NCBI RefSeq assembly: GCF_007923255.1
Contig: NZ_VOHJ01000029.1
Coordinates: forward strand, 1-35,399
Direction of reading: 5' to 3'
DNA from: Vulcaniibacterium thermophilum
GTDB taxonomy: Bacteria > Pseudomonadota > Gammaproteobacteria > Xanthomonadales > Xanthomonadaceae
Length of the DNA stretch: 35,399 bases
The position numbers and the translations under genes are program-made. Under the pieces are notes generated by a model that was not told the origin of the DNA, did no database searches, and worked only from the letters and a program-made list of their open reading frames with translations. Below are positions 26,283 to 32,658 of this stretch, piece by piece (position 1 is the first letter of the stretch; each line of letters opens with the position of its first letter).

Positions 26283-26653
26283 CCCAGCCACGCGAGCACG
26301 CCAACCGGGAGCAGCAGGATCCACTGCGGCAGTTTGAGGAACAGCCCCTCCCCCGGCTGGGTCGCTGCGACGACCAGGAAGACAAAGCCCGACGCAAGCC
26401 AGAGCAAGGCAACCAGCCGGACAGCGGACACCATGCCCGCTTGATGCGGTGGCAGCGACGCGCGCACCAGGACAAGAGCCGAGATGCCCAGCAGCGCCGA
26501 CACCATGTGCCACGCGGCATACAGCGTCAGGCGCGGCTCGTCCGCGAGCCCCGAGGCCAGCAGGCGAGACGCCACATCCTTCCCGCCGGCGACGACATGC
26601 ACGCCCGTGACGAAAGCTGCGAGGACGGACGCGAAAAGCAGAGTCTTGTTCAT
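26237..26653 (-). CDS. Cassette-encoded four-helix membrane protein
   Basis: 138 aa, hydrophobic segments near 4-22, 45-65, 76-95 and 105-122. Lead MNKTLLFASVLAAFVTGVHVVAGG. Not assigned with certainty; the layout resembles small uncharacterised inner-membrane proteins. It ends in its attC, which supplies the last residues NRSSKPTPLRSAA. The ATG at 26653 lies next to the previous attC, leaving a 3-bp leader. Confidence 0.68.
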   Translation of the reverse strand: MNKTLLFASVLAAFVTGVHVVAGGKDVASRLLASGLADEPRLTLYAAWHMVSALLGISALVLVRASLPPHQAGMVSAVRLVALLWLASGFVFLVVAATQPGEGLFLKLPQWILLLPVGVLAWLGANRSSKPTPLRSAA

Positions 26654-26655
26654 GG

Positions 26656-26712
26656 GCGCGATACCTGAATCAAGCCGCGCGAGGCGGCGTCGGCTTGGAC
26701 GCACTGTCAGGC
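26656..26712 (-). repeat. Degenerate attC site
   Basis: It reads ACCTGAATCAAGCCGCGC, GAGGCGGCGTCGGCTTGGACG and GTCAGGC, so the hairpin arms are largely kept, the loop is altered, and both cores are mutated (GTCAGGC for GTTAGGC). Confidence 0.78.
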
Positions 26713-27005
26713 CGCGGTCGTAGCCTGACCACAAACACGGCCGACGCAATCGTCGACACCAGCGCAGCCACGCAACCCACGATCAATGCGATGCCTGCTG
26801 GTGATGCGAGCGATGCAAAAAGGAACTGCGCCATGAGGCCGCCCAGGCCGACGAGAAGCACGGGCTGAGAGACCAGACTTGCGATTCCGGCCACACAGGC
26901 CCAACGGTGTGACGGAGTGGCGCCCTTACGGCTCACAAGGATCGACGCGATTCCGGCAATGCCGGCGACCAGGCTCAGGGAACCGATCGCTACGAGAAGC
27001 TCCAT
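26670..27005 (-). CDS. Cassette-encoded small membrane protein
   Basis: 111 aa, three hydrophobic stretches (2-25, 37-65, 72-95) in the style MELLVAIGSLSLVAGIAGIASIL. Function unknown. GGAGGAG precedes the ATG at 27005, six bases away. The tail PDSASKPTPPRAA is coded by its attC. To its right no attC is visible; 27006-27090 contains nothing recognised. Confidence 0.66.
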   Translation of the reverse strand: MELLVAIGSLSLVAGIAGIASILVSRKGATPSHRWACVAGIASLVSQPVLLVGLGGLMAQFLFASLASPAGIALIVGCVAALVSTIASAVFVVRLRPRPDSASKPTPPRAA

Positions 27006-27090
27006 ATCTCCTCCGTGCCTCACGTTCGATTATGAGCGGTCGCTCGCCGGCGCAGTCGGCAAGCCATCGGCTCGATGAAAGGGCCAGGCG

Positions 27091-27738
27091 TCAGCAGCAC
27101 GCCTCGGAAACTTCCACGATCAACCACCCCGATGCGACCGGACGAAACTTGATGGCGCCATTGCATGAAACGTCAGGCCTATATTCGACTGTCAGATCCG
27201 TGCCCACAACGAATACGGACGCGTCCCACGCGCGGCCCTCTCTCGGCAGAATCGCCTCTGAGGCAAGCGTAAGCGATCCGCTGGATCCTTCAATGTCTCC
27301 GACAACCGTTCGGACCAATTTCGGAGACGCTCCCATAAGTCGAGTCTTCGCGCCTGCCCCCTTCCCGCAAAAGTACGAATACGCGATGTCCTTCAGTTCG
27401 TCTGCGTGGTGCCCCTGCGATCGCTCCGCCAAAGCGGCTTCGATCCTGCGCCACTCCCCAGCACCGCACACCGCTTTTCCGACAGGGGATTCTTCGGCTG
27501 GCTCAAGCGCGTATGCTGCTGACCAGCCCCCAGCAGCCGTGCCACCAGTTACTGGGAGAGCCCGGGGTTGGAGGGTACTTCGGCTTGGCGGGTTTGGGTG
27601 TGGTGGCTGGCAGCGAACTGGGCGGGTGGGATGAGTCCGCAGCCGCTGGACGAGCACCTCTCGACCCTTCGCGCTCAGGCGCGCATTCTTCTGCATGGTT
27701 GTTCCCGTCGCGGATGGAAGCTGGGTGTTTGGCGACAT
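27091..27738 (-). pseudogene. Hybrid ORF: IS481-like transposase start joined to a truncated secreted-protein gene
   Basis: The frame is open for 215 codons but looks composite. Its first third contains MQKNARLSAKGREVLVQRL, like the N-terminus of IS481-family transposases, then a Pro/Thr-rich stretch unlike any protein. From about 27,540 leftward it reads WSAAYA/LEPAEESPVGKAVC and a well-formed C-terminal domain (DIAYSYFCGKGAG, GTDLTVEYRPDVSCNGAIKF, SGWLIVEVSEACC). AYA before LEP looks like a signal-peptide cleavage site, so the original gene encoded an exported, Cys-containing protein whose signal was replaced. Whether the fusion is translated is unknown. No attC is seen at its 3' end. Confidence 0.5.
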
Positions 27739-27790
27739 CAGCTTCCCCTTCCGGTCTGAGGGGAACCACCTCTTGAAATGTCACAGCGCT
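27640..27790 (-). mobile_element. Probable IS481-family remnant (5' end of transposase gene)
   Basis: An ATG at 27696 opens MQKNARLSAKGREVLVQRL, wording typical of the first 20 residues of IS481-type transposases, after which similarity stops. Upstream sequence to about 27790 is probably the element's leader. No terminal repeats or target duplication could be defined, so the borders are approximate. Confidence 0.35.
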
Positions 27791-27870
27791 CACTTCGTGC
27801 GCATCCAATAAGCGCAGCTGGGTCGCTTGTCGCGCACGCTTTGCTACGCGGCGCTGTACTTGGGTCTGCT

Positions 27871-27897
27871 AAAAATCGCGGGGCCGAAGCCCCGCGA
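27871..27897 (-). terminator. Rho-independent terminator of the 48-aa peptide gene
   Basis: On the gene strand a nine-base stem (TCGCGGGGC type) with a TTCG loop is followed directly by TTTTT, 13 bases after the stop codon. It is a textbook terminator, unusual inside a cassette array. Confidence 0.82.
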
Positions 27898-27909
27898 CTC
27901 TAAGAACAA

Positions 27910-28056
27910 TTACAGGATATTGCAGAACCAGCCGAACGGGTCCCAAATCCAGAAGGCGCCACAATCCTGATTCGGTTCGTTTGCGAGAGCGACCCCAACA
28001 TAGGTGGCAGCAATCAACGCCATCATGCCCGCTGCCTTCCAAGTCTTCTTCTTCAT
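27910..28056 (-). CDS. 48-aa secreted peptide with its own transcription signals
   Basis: MKKKTWKAAGMMALIAATYV begins a clear signal peptide (basic start, hydrophobic core, GVALA cleavage), leaving a mature peptide of about 23 residues, NEPNQDCGAFWIWDPFGWFCN plus two, with two Cys that could form a disulphide and four aromatic Trp/Phe clusters. AAGGAG lies eight bases upstream of the ATG. A promoter-like pair lies 37-64 bp upstream and a strong terminator downstream, so it is an autonomous unit. Candidates: bacteriocin-like or signalling peptide, or cell-envelope peptide; the sequence does not decide. Confidence 0.65.
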   Translation of the reverse strand: MKKKTWKAAGMMALIAATYVGVALANEPNQDCGAFWIWDPFGWFCNIL

Positions 28057-28092
28057 TCCATGCTCCTTGAAGTGGGCGAATGCCCAACGGGA

Positions 28093-28120
28093 ATCTAACT
28101 GTGCGTCCAGGAATTAGCAA
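28093..28120 (-). promoter_or_regulatory. Candidate promoter inside a cassette (for the 48-aa peptide)
   Basis: On the gene strand TTGCTA (-35) and TTAGAT (-10) are separated by 16 bases, just inside the cassette after the attC core. The distance to the start codon (37 bp) is normal. Cassettes usually lack promoters. Confidence 0.42.
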
Positions 28121-28125
28121 ATGGG

Positions 28126-28185
28126 GCCTAACAACTGAGTTAAGCCGCGCCGCGAAGCGGCGTCGGCTTGGACGAATTGTTAGGC
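28126..28185 (-). repeat. attC site
   Basis: 60 bp, first intact site from the left: GCCTAAC and GTTAGGC cores, hairpin arms with the AAGCCG stem, GAA/TTC loop and one extrahelical base. Serves the lipoprotein cassette at 28187-28492. Confidence 0.93.
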
Positions 28186-28186
28186 C

Positions 28187-28492
28187 TCACTCGCGGAGCA
28201 ACTCGCGAGACTCGGCCTCCGCCTGCAACTGTCTCAAGCATGCCCGATCAATCGGGTCAGTGGCTGCGGCCATAGCCGACGCCACGACGCGACGCCCGGC
28301 AGCACTCCACAATTTTCTCGATGCTTCAGCACGCTCGCTCTGGAACCAGAACCAAACCTCGCCGTGGCCCTTTCCAGCATCTGGGCCAGCCAGCCCTCTA
28401 CATGCCGACAGCGCCCGATCCAGTTCAGCGCGAGGAACGGTGGCACATCCTGCGCCCAGGAGGCCCAGTGCGAGCGTGAGTCCCCTCCACAT
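28187..28492 (-). CDS. Cassette lipoprotein (first copy of a duplicated cassette)
   Basis: 101 aa. Signal peptide MWRGLTLALGLLGAGC with a Cys that suggests lipidation, then a helical mature part (AELDRALSACRGL, EVWFWFQSERAEASRKLWSAAGRR, DRACLRQLQAEAESRELL). AGGAAGG lies seven bases before the ATG. The TGA stop lies just before the attC core. Function unknown. The first 98 bp of this cassette's 3' part recur at the right edge of the window without a mismatch. Confidence 0.72.
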   Translation of the reverse strand: MWRGLTLALGLLGAGCATVPRAELDRALSACRGLAGPDAGKGHGEVWFWFQSERAEASRKLWSAAGRRVVASAMAAATDPIDRACLRQLQAEAESRELLRE

Positions 28493-28511
28493 GCGACACC
28501 CTTCCTGTGAG

Positions 28512-28571
28512 GCCTAACACCTGAGTTAAGCCGCGCCGCGAAGCGGCGTCGGCTTGGACGAATTGTTAGGC
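28512..28571 (-). repeat. attC site
   Basis: 60 bp, canonical form; encodes the last 13 residues of the SGNH hydrolase and holds its stop codon in the L' segment (TTAA). Confidence 0.94.
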
Positions 28572-29134
28572 GCCAGCTCGGCATTGATGGACGCGGCAAT
28601 GAGTGCGCCAACCAACTTATTGCCTTGAGTGTTGAAATGAAGCCCGTCGGGTAGCAACAGCTCACCTAGATCCGCGTCCGAAAGCTTCGCATGCAGGTCG
28701 TTGATGGTGAAGCCGTAGCGGGCCGCGAGAGTGCGGGACGCGTCGTTGTACTCGATCAAGTGGCGCAGGAAGCGCCGGGACTGCTTGTGCGAGTTATGCA
28801 CCTGCTCCAGGAAGGGCGTGCTTGTGGCCCAGATGACCCTCGCTCCGCGACTGAACAAAAAGCCAAAGATGGAGTCCAAGTTGCGTTCGTATTCGGTAAG
28901 TGTGCAGACCGGCCGATCCAGACCCGGATCGTGACGTAGGTCGTGGAGCCCGCAGTTGATGTGCACAAGGTCTTTCGGGGTTGCTGGCGCCCATTCCTCG
29001 ATTCCCGCAGCTACCTGACGCGATGACTCGCAATTGACCGATGGGCTGAGCAGGGAAACGCCGTCGGGAAGGAGCGCGCGGACGTGCCGCTCGGAGTTCA
29101 TGCGAATCGAGTCACCCACTAGAAACACTCGCAC
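28526..29134 (-). CDS. SGNH/GDSL-type hydrolase in a gene cassette
   Basis: 202 aa. The hydrolase blocks are visible: FLVGDSIR (block I, nucleophilic Ser at residue 9), VHINCGLHDL (block III, usually GxND), and LPDGLHFNTQG (block V, D-x2-H). It probably removes acyl or acetyl groups from a lipid or glycan; no signal peptide. The GTG start is six bases after GGAGAG. The C-terminus APNNSSKPTPLRGAA is read from the attC, which suggests the native stop was lost or that the tail is tolerated. Confidence 0.85.
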   Translation of the reverse strand: MRVFLVGDSIRMNSERHVRALLPDGVSLLSPSVNCESSRQVAAGIEEWAPATPKDLVHINCGLHDLRHDPGLDRPVCTLTEYERNLDSIFGFLFSRGARVIWATSTPFLEQVHNSHKQSRRFLRHLIEYNDASRTLAARYGFTINDLHAKLSDADLGELLLPDGLHFNTQGNKLVGALIAASINAELAPNNSSKPTPLRGAA

Positions 29135-29152
29135 AGCGAACTCTCCTCTGGC

Positions 29153-29212
29153 GCCTAACGCCTGAATTAAGCCGAGCCGCGAAGCGGCTTCGGCTTGAAT
29201 GAATTGTTAGGC
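29153..29212 (-). repeat. attC site with compensatory base pair
   Basis: 60 bp. Differs from the common form by C to A at 29175 and G to T at 29189, which turns a C-G stem pair into A-T, and by TTGAATGAATT in the outer arm. Hairpin pairing is thus kept. Confidence 0.94.
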
Positions 29213-29860
29213 CTCTCCCGACGGAAAGGGACGAGTACCGCGACAGCGTGGATAAGTTGAACAACCGAGAAACTGTTTGCCGCGATTCTTGCCCCGCAGG
29301 GCACGTCTGATGCGCATCTCTGCGCCGCAAAGTGGGCAAGGCGGGAGACCGTTTTGGGGCGGCTTACTAAGTTCGTTGGGTGGTAGGGGTGGACGAATGT
29401 CTGGCTTGGAAGGTGTAGGCGGGAGATCAGCGCTTGAGGTGCTATAGAGGGAACCTCTGCGAAGAATGAGTAGATCGAGTAATGGCGAAAACAGAAAAAT
29501 CAAAACAGCGCGGAAAGCCAGCTTTCTTTTTGCTGATGATTGGTACCTTTTTCGGAGATCGTTAATGTCCCGATTGGAAATCAGATGCGCTGTTGCTTTT
29601 TCTCTGTAGTAATTTTCATTGACGCCTCTGTGCCACGAGCACGTCCCCTTGCCGATGCTATCTGAAACCCACCCGTCATTGCACACCGTTACAGCATCGT
29701 AGTAGCCATTGGCGATATTTGACTTCGCCTCGGCGATTTGTATCGAATCCCTTCTAAGTTGCTCTGCAATGACCTGGGGTTGTGCCGAGTACCAATAGGC
29801 TAACCAGAGACATAGTCCCCAAAAGAAGTAGGATCTCAGTCGCCTTATCAGGTACTGCAT
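29207..29860 (-). CDS. Membrane protein with C-terminal topoisomerase-type C4 zinc finger (second gene of a two-gene cassette)
   Basis: 217 aa. Hydrophobic segments near 13-28 and 123-140 flank a loop of about 90 residues containing two Cys (VCNDGW, GTCSWH), then a Pro-rich linker and a zf-C4_Topoisom domain at the end: CPLCGAEMRIRRAL, GKNRGKQFLGCSTYPRC. That finger binds single-stranded DNA in topoisomerase I and related proteins. The stop codon TAA is provided by the attC core. It starts 5 bp after the stop of the upstream gene, so translation is probably coupled. Confidence 0.75.
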   Translation of the reverse strand: MQYLIRRLRSYFFWGLCLWLAYWYSAQPQVIAEQLRRDSIQIAEAKSNIANGYYDAVTVCNDGWVSDSIGKGTCSWHRGVNENYYREKATAHLISNRDINDLRKRYQSSAKRKLAFRAVLIFLFSPLLDLLILRRGSLYSTSSADLPPTPSKPDIRPPLPPNELSKPPQNGLPPCPLCGAEMRIRRALRGKNRGKQFLGCSTYPRCRGTRPFPSGEA

Positions 29861-29865
29861 ATTGT

Positions 29866-30186
29866 CTACTCTGGCCCAGGGGTGTATCCGAGGTCCAGTC
29901 GAACGGACTCTACATATACCCAGACAGCGGGTAGGCGCACACCCGCCACGACAGGATCGGCGCTGAAATGGATGTATGCCGCAGAGCACAGTACCGATTC
30001 CAACGCCGCCGCAGTTGGCTCGAGCGAGCCACGCCGCATCTGACGCACGACACGACGAAGTGGCGCGGGAGGAAAGTGCCGGACAATGCTCCGAAACGCC
30101 GCTGCCAGAGCCAATGGCTTCAAGAAGCTGGTGCGTACCTCCGTGATCACGGAAGTGTCATCTTGCACGAGCTCCACTGCATCCAT
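29866..30186 (-). CDS. Unknown protein, first gene of a two-gene cassette
   Basis: 106 aa, not recognised. It is soluble-looking with basic stretches (FPPAPLRRVVRQMRRGSLEP) and a C-terminal hydrophobic beta-like stretch (VAGVRLPAVWVYVESVRLDLGY). The ATG is only a few bases after the attC core, whose AGG may act as the ribosome site. Pairing with a zinc-finger membrane protein in one cassette suggests a common task; toxin-antitoxin or immunity roles cannot be judged from sequence. Confidence 0.6.
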   Translation of the reverse strand: MDAVELVQDDTSVITEVRTSFLKPLALAAAFRSIVRHFPPAPLRRVVRQMRRGSLEPTAAALESVLCSAAYIHFSADPVVAGVRLPAVWVYVESVRLDLGYTPGPE

Positions 30187-30190
30187 AGGC

Positions 30191-30250
30191 GCCTAACACC
30201 TGAGTTAAGCCGCGCCGCGAAGCGGCGTCGGCTTGGACGAATTGTTAGGT
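30191..30250 (-). repeat. attC site
   Basis: 60 bp, canonical; the inner core reads ACCTAAC (GTTAGGT on the window strand). Its L' segment supplies the stop of the gene at 30205-30642. Confidence 0.94.
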
Positions 30251-30642
30251 TTCTGCCTGCGCTGGCGCGCCAACGCTCCACCCGCCCATGCACCCAGCAA
30301 CACTGCTGCCACGCCAAAAGGAAGAGACGGGAGTTGGTTGCCCAGGTACTCAAGCACCCCCATTGGCCGTGCCGGCTGCTGCATGGCGTAGCCCCACTGC
30401 AAGGTGTAGAGCACGGGAACAGCCCAGAGCACGAGAGCAATAGCGAAGAAGCGCCGGCCAGAAATCAGCCCGCCGCAGAATGCACCTACTAGCCCTGGGA
30501 GCGCCCAGATCAGTGCCAGAACCCAAACGTAGACCTCTTGCGAGAAGGCGCGGTATGCCGCTTGCCCAAGAGGGCCCGTCATCAGGTCAACAAGAGCGTA
30601 GATCGCTACTGCCGCCACCGTTCCAAGAAACATGCGCTTCAC
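30205..30642 (-). CDS. Cassette four-helix membrane protein with attC-coded tail
   Basis: 145 aa, four hydrophobic helices (about 5-22, 36-58, 66-82, 103-123), loop motif GGLISGRRFFAIALVLWAVP. Unknown function. GGAGGAG lies six bases before a GTG at 30642, which was preferred; an ATG at 30657 overlaps that ribosome site and an ATG at 30633 is also in frame. The last residues NNSSKPTPLRGAA come from the attC. Confidence 0.65.
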   Translation of the reverse strand: MKRMFLGTVAAVAIYALVDLMTGPLGQAAYRAFSQEVYVWVLALIWALPGLVGAFCGGLISGRRFFAIALVLWAVPVLYTLQWGYAMQQPARPMGVLEYLGNQLPSLPFGVAAVLLGAWAGGALARQRRQKPNNSSKPTPLRGAA

Positions 30643-30665
30643 GGGCGACTCCTCCATGTGCTGAA

Positions 30666-30725
30666 ACCTAACACCTGAGTTAAGCCGCGCCACGAAGTGG
30701 CGTCGGCTTGGACGAATTGTTAGAC
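30666..30725 (-). repeat. attC site with compensatory base pair
   Basis: 60 bp. The loop-proximal stem reads CCACGAAGTGG instead of CCGCGAAGCGG: G to A at 30692 and C to T at 30698 keep the pair. Outer cores ACCTAAC and GTTAGAC. Confidence 0.94.
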
Positions 30726-30726
30726 C

Positions 30727-31260
30727 TCATGGCTGCGCAAGCCTGAGCGCGGAGATCACGGCGTGCCCCGACTGGAACAGAGGGGCAAATGGATCGCGCT
30801 CTTCACCGAGATCTACTTCGGGCGCGCGGTACGACCGCAACCCGTCAAAAGTAAGCAGGAAGAACTGGGTGGACCCGCGCCCTGGAGGCGCAGTATCAGT
30901 AATTGGGGCGGCAGCGCTAGCGAATTGGTTAGCGCTGGCCAGGAAGTCGCGGCTCGCCGCCCGTACAGACTCATGCTCGCCGGCGCCGATGATCCCGCCA
31001 CCGGTGCTGAAGTACAGGCTGGTGGTGCCATCTGCGAGAGCCACCAAGGTGTAGAAACCCCCGTCCATGCCCGTCTCCATCACGATGCCCCATACCGCGC
31101 CTTGAGAGTTATCGGAATTCAGCCCGATTTCGCCTGGCGTGAGGTTAAGCACCATGGAGCGCAGGCCCGACGCCATCTCCGCAGGCGGGGGCGACGGTGG
31201 CTGAGCGCCCGCATTGCCGAAACCGACGAGGGAGAGGAGGCCGGCAAGGATCTTTCGCAT
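30727..31260 (-). CDS. Cassette-encoded protein of unknown function with hydrophobic N-terminus
   Basis: 177 aa. N-terminus MRKILAGLLSLVGFGNAGAQ is signal-peptide- or anchor-like. The rest, with MVLNLTPGEIGL, VWGIVMETGMDGGFYTLVALADGTTSLYFSTGGGIIGAGEH split over about residues 50-95, and a final LFQSGHAVISALR, looks like a conserved bacterial family of unknown function that I have no name for. The ATG at 31260 is near the attC; no Shine-Dalgarno is visible. The TGA precedes the attC core. Confidence 0.68.
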   Translation of the reverse strand: MRKILAGLLSLVGFGNAGAQPPSPPPAEMASGLRSMVLNLTPGEIGLNSDNSQGAVWGIVMETGMDGGFYTLVALADGTTSLYFSTGGGIIGAGEHESVRAASRDFLASANQFASAAAPITDTAPPGRGSTQFFLLTFDGLRSYRAPEVDLGEERDPFAPLFQSGHAVISALRLAQP

Positions 31261-31263
31261 GAG

Positions 31264-31323
31264 GTCTAACACCTGAGTTAAGCCGCGCCGCGAAGCGGCG
31301 TCGGCTTGGACGAATTGTTAGGT
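31264..31323 (-). repeat. attC site
   Basis: 60 bp, canonical stem; cores ACCTAAC (right) and GTTAGAC (left) on the gene strand. Confidence 0.94.
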
Positions 31324-31330
31324 GCCGCTC

Positions 31331-31756
31331 CTACTCGCTGCAGTCCTTGCGAAAGTCATTACGACCCAAGACTTCTACCAGCTTGAAACCGGGGTAGTAG
31401 CCACCTTCATCTTCTTCGAGAGTGCCCTTCTTGGCCTTGATGCTTGCGCCGGCAATGTAGTGACATCCGTCCTTTCTTGCCTGAGCAGCCATAGCAGCAT
31501 CAAACCCCAGCTTCGCGGACTCGGCCGCGGTTTCGGTGAGGCCAATGACCACAGCTCCGTTCGCCACGTCTTGGCCCCAGTACTTGGCGAGGTCGTCACT
31601 TCCCATGAGCAGGTTGCACACGGGCTGATTCTGATCCGTAGTGAAGCAGTCGACCTCGGCGTTGATCTCGTACACCTTCCCATCGGCAGCGGACGCACAA
31701 GGCGCAATGAGCAGAGCAGCGACCAAGCCAGCCGTCTTACAGATGTTCGTCTTCAT
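31331..31756 (-). CDS. Secreted protein of unknown function (cassette)
   Basis: 141 aa. Signal peptide MKTNICKTAGLVAALLIAPC followed by ASA/ADGK cleavage. The mature part has five Cys (DCFTTD, PVCNLL, DGCHYI, KDCSE), a potential for disulphides, and a segment AMAAQARKDGCHYIAGASIKAKKG. Unknown family. GGGGAAA lies before the ATG. A weak promoter-like pair (TTGTCA / TAGGCT, spacer 16) lies 35-60 bp upstream. Confidence 0.72.
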   Translation of the reverse strand: MKTNICKTAGLVAALLIAPCASAADGKVYEINAEVDCFTTDQNQPVCNLLMGSDDLAKYWGQDVANGAVVIGLTETAAESAKLGFDAAMAAQARKDGCHYIAGASIKAKKGTLEEDEGGYYPGFKLVEVLGRNDFRKDCSE

Positions 31757-31850
31757 AACGTTTCCCCTGTGGAGTGAAATTCCCGCTAAAGCCTACTGGG
31801 TCCAAGCGGCATGACAACACGAATGCCACGCGCGAAGATTTAGCAGCGGC

Positions 31851-31910
31851 ACCTAACACCTGAGTTAAGCCGCGCCGCGAAGCGGCGTCGGCTTGGACGA
31901 ATTGTTAGGT
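31851..31910 (-). repeat. attC site
   Basis: 60 bp, canonical stem; both outer cores carry the ACCTAAC / GTTAGGT variants. The TAA in its core is the stop of the gene to its right. Confidence 0.94.
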
Positions 31911-32168
31911 GGCACCTTCGCCACCCGCTTGAATGCCAAGTTCCTTGAGCCAGAAGCCGACAACGGTAGGGCACTCGCTGAGCTCGACCACTTGGGACTC
32001 AGAGCGATCCACCACGTGTTGGTCCGAGCCGTTCGGATGATGCGACCACACCTTTTCACGGATCAACTGGCCGGCCGCCGCGTCCCATAGGTAGCGGGTT
32101 GTGACGGTTTGTGCCACACCGGCCTCGGCATTCTCGATCGTGTAGAACTCGCGATGGACCTGCTGCAT
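31905..32168 (-). CDS. Small unknown protein (cassette)
   Basis: 87 aa, soluble, no signal. MQQVHREFYTIENAEAG, then TRYLWDAAAGQLIREKVWSHH and a C-terminal half ending FWLKELGIQAGGEGAT. Not recognised. The start is uncertain: the ATG at 32168 has no clear ribosome site and the frame is open upstream into the attC. The stop TAA is part of the attC core. Confidence 0.55.
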   Translation of the reverse strand: MQQVHREFYTIENAEAGVAQTVTTRYLWDAAAGQLIREKVWSHHPNGSDQHVVDRSESQVVELSECPTVVGFWLKELGIQAGGEGAT

Positions 32169-32186
32169 GCGCGACGAACTCGTGCC

Positions 32187-32246
32187 GCCTAACACCTGAG
32201 TTAAGCCGCGCCGCGAAGCGGCGTCGGCTTGGACGAATTGTTAGGG
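32187..32246 (-). repeat. attC site
   Basis: 60 bp, canonical stem; left core GTTAGGC and right core CCCTAAC on the gene strand. Confidence 0.94.
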
Positions 32247-32579
32247 GGCAAGCTTACAGGCCGACACAGGGAGCGGCCCATACACCTTCTGAGTCCCGGC
32301 AAAGCCGCCAAGTTCGATAACGTACGCCGCGCGAGACGCCGTGCTGACAACGAGCCAATGCGTGTAGCCATCTTCGATGTTGCCTTGATCTGACAGCAGG
32401 CGACCCGGGCGCTGGGCAAGTTCTTCGGGCAGCGCGGCCGCTACCGGCCAAGCTTGATTTACGCCGGTTGGCCGAACGAACGGCTGCAGCCGAGCCGCCG
32501 TACACTCGAGATACGGTGACGACTCCAACGGAATACCCGACGGAGCCGCTAAAGCGATTGCCACAAGCGCGTTGATCAT
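32241..32579 (-). CDS. Small exported-looking protein (cassette)
   Basis: 112 aa. A short hydrophobic start MINALVAIALAAPSG suggests a signal peptide or anchor; the rest includes YLECTAARLQPF, NIEDGYTHWLVVSTASRAAYVIELGGF and a last segment with one Cys. Not recognised. The attC core of the neighbouring site (TTAGGGGG) itself is the best ribosome site, seven bases before the ATG at 32579. The stop TAA comes from the gene's own attC core, so both ends of the gene use attC bases. Confidence 0.6.
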   Translation of the reverse strand: MINALVAIALAAPSGIPLESSPYLECTAARLQPFVRPTGVNQAWPVAAALPEELAQRPGRLLSDQGNIEDGYTHWLVVSTASRAAYVIELGGFAGTQKVYGPLPVSACKLAP

Positions 32580-32588
32580 TCCCATGCC

Positions 32589-32648
32589 CCCTAACACCTG
32601 AGTTAAGCCGCGCCGCGAAGCGGCGTCGGCTTGGACGAATTGTTGGGC
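32589..32648 (-). repeat. attC site
   Basis: 60 bp, canonical stem; left core GTTAGGG, right core GCCCAAC on the gene strand. Serves the P-loop ATPase cassette. Confidence 0.93.
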
Positions 32649-32658
32649 CGCAGTGGAG

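Noticed and set aside
27006..27090. attC site between the membrane protein gene and the hybrid ORF
   Set aside because: GCCTCAC and a few short arms can be found, but no stem with the GAA loop or correct spacing.
31790..31817. Promoter for the secreted-protein cassette (TTGTCA / TAGGCT)
   Set aside because: Spacing is acceptable but the -10 hexamer matches only three of six positions; mentioned with the gene but not listed as a feature.
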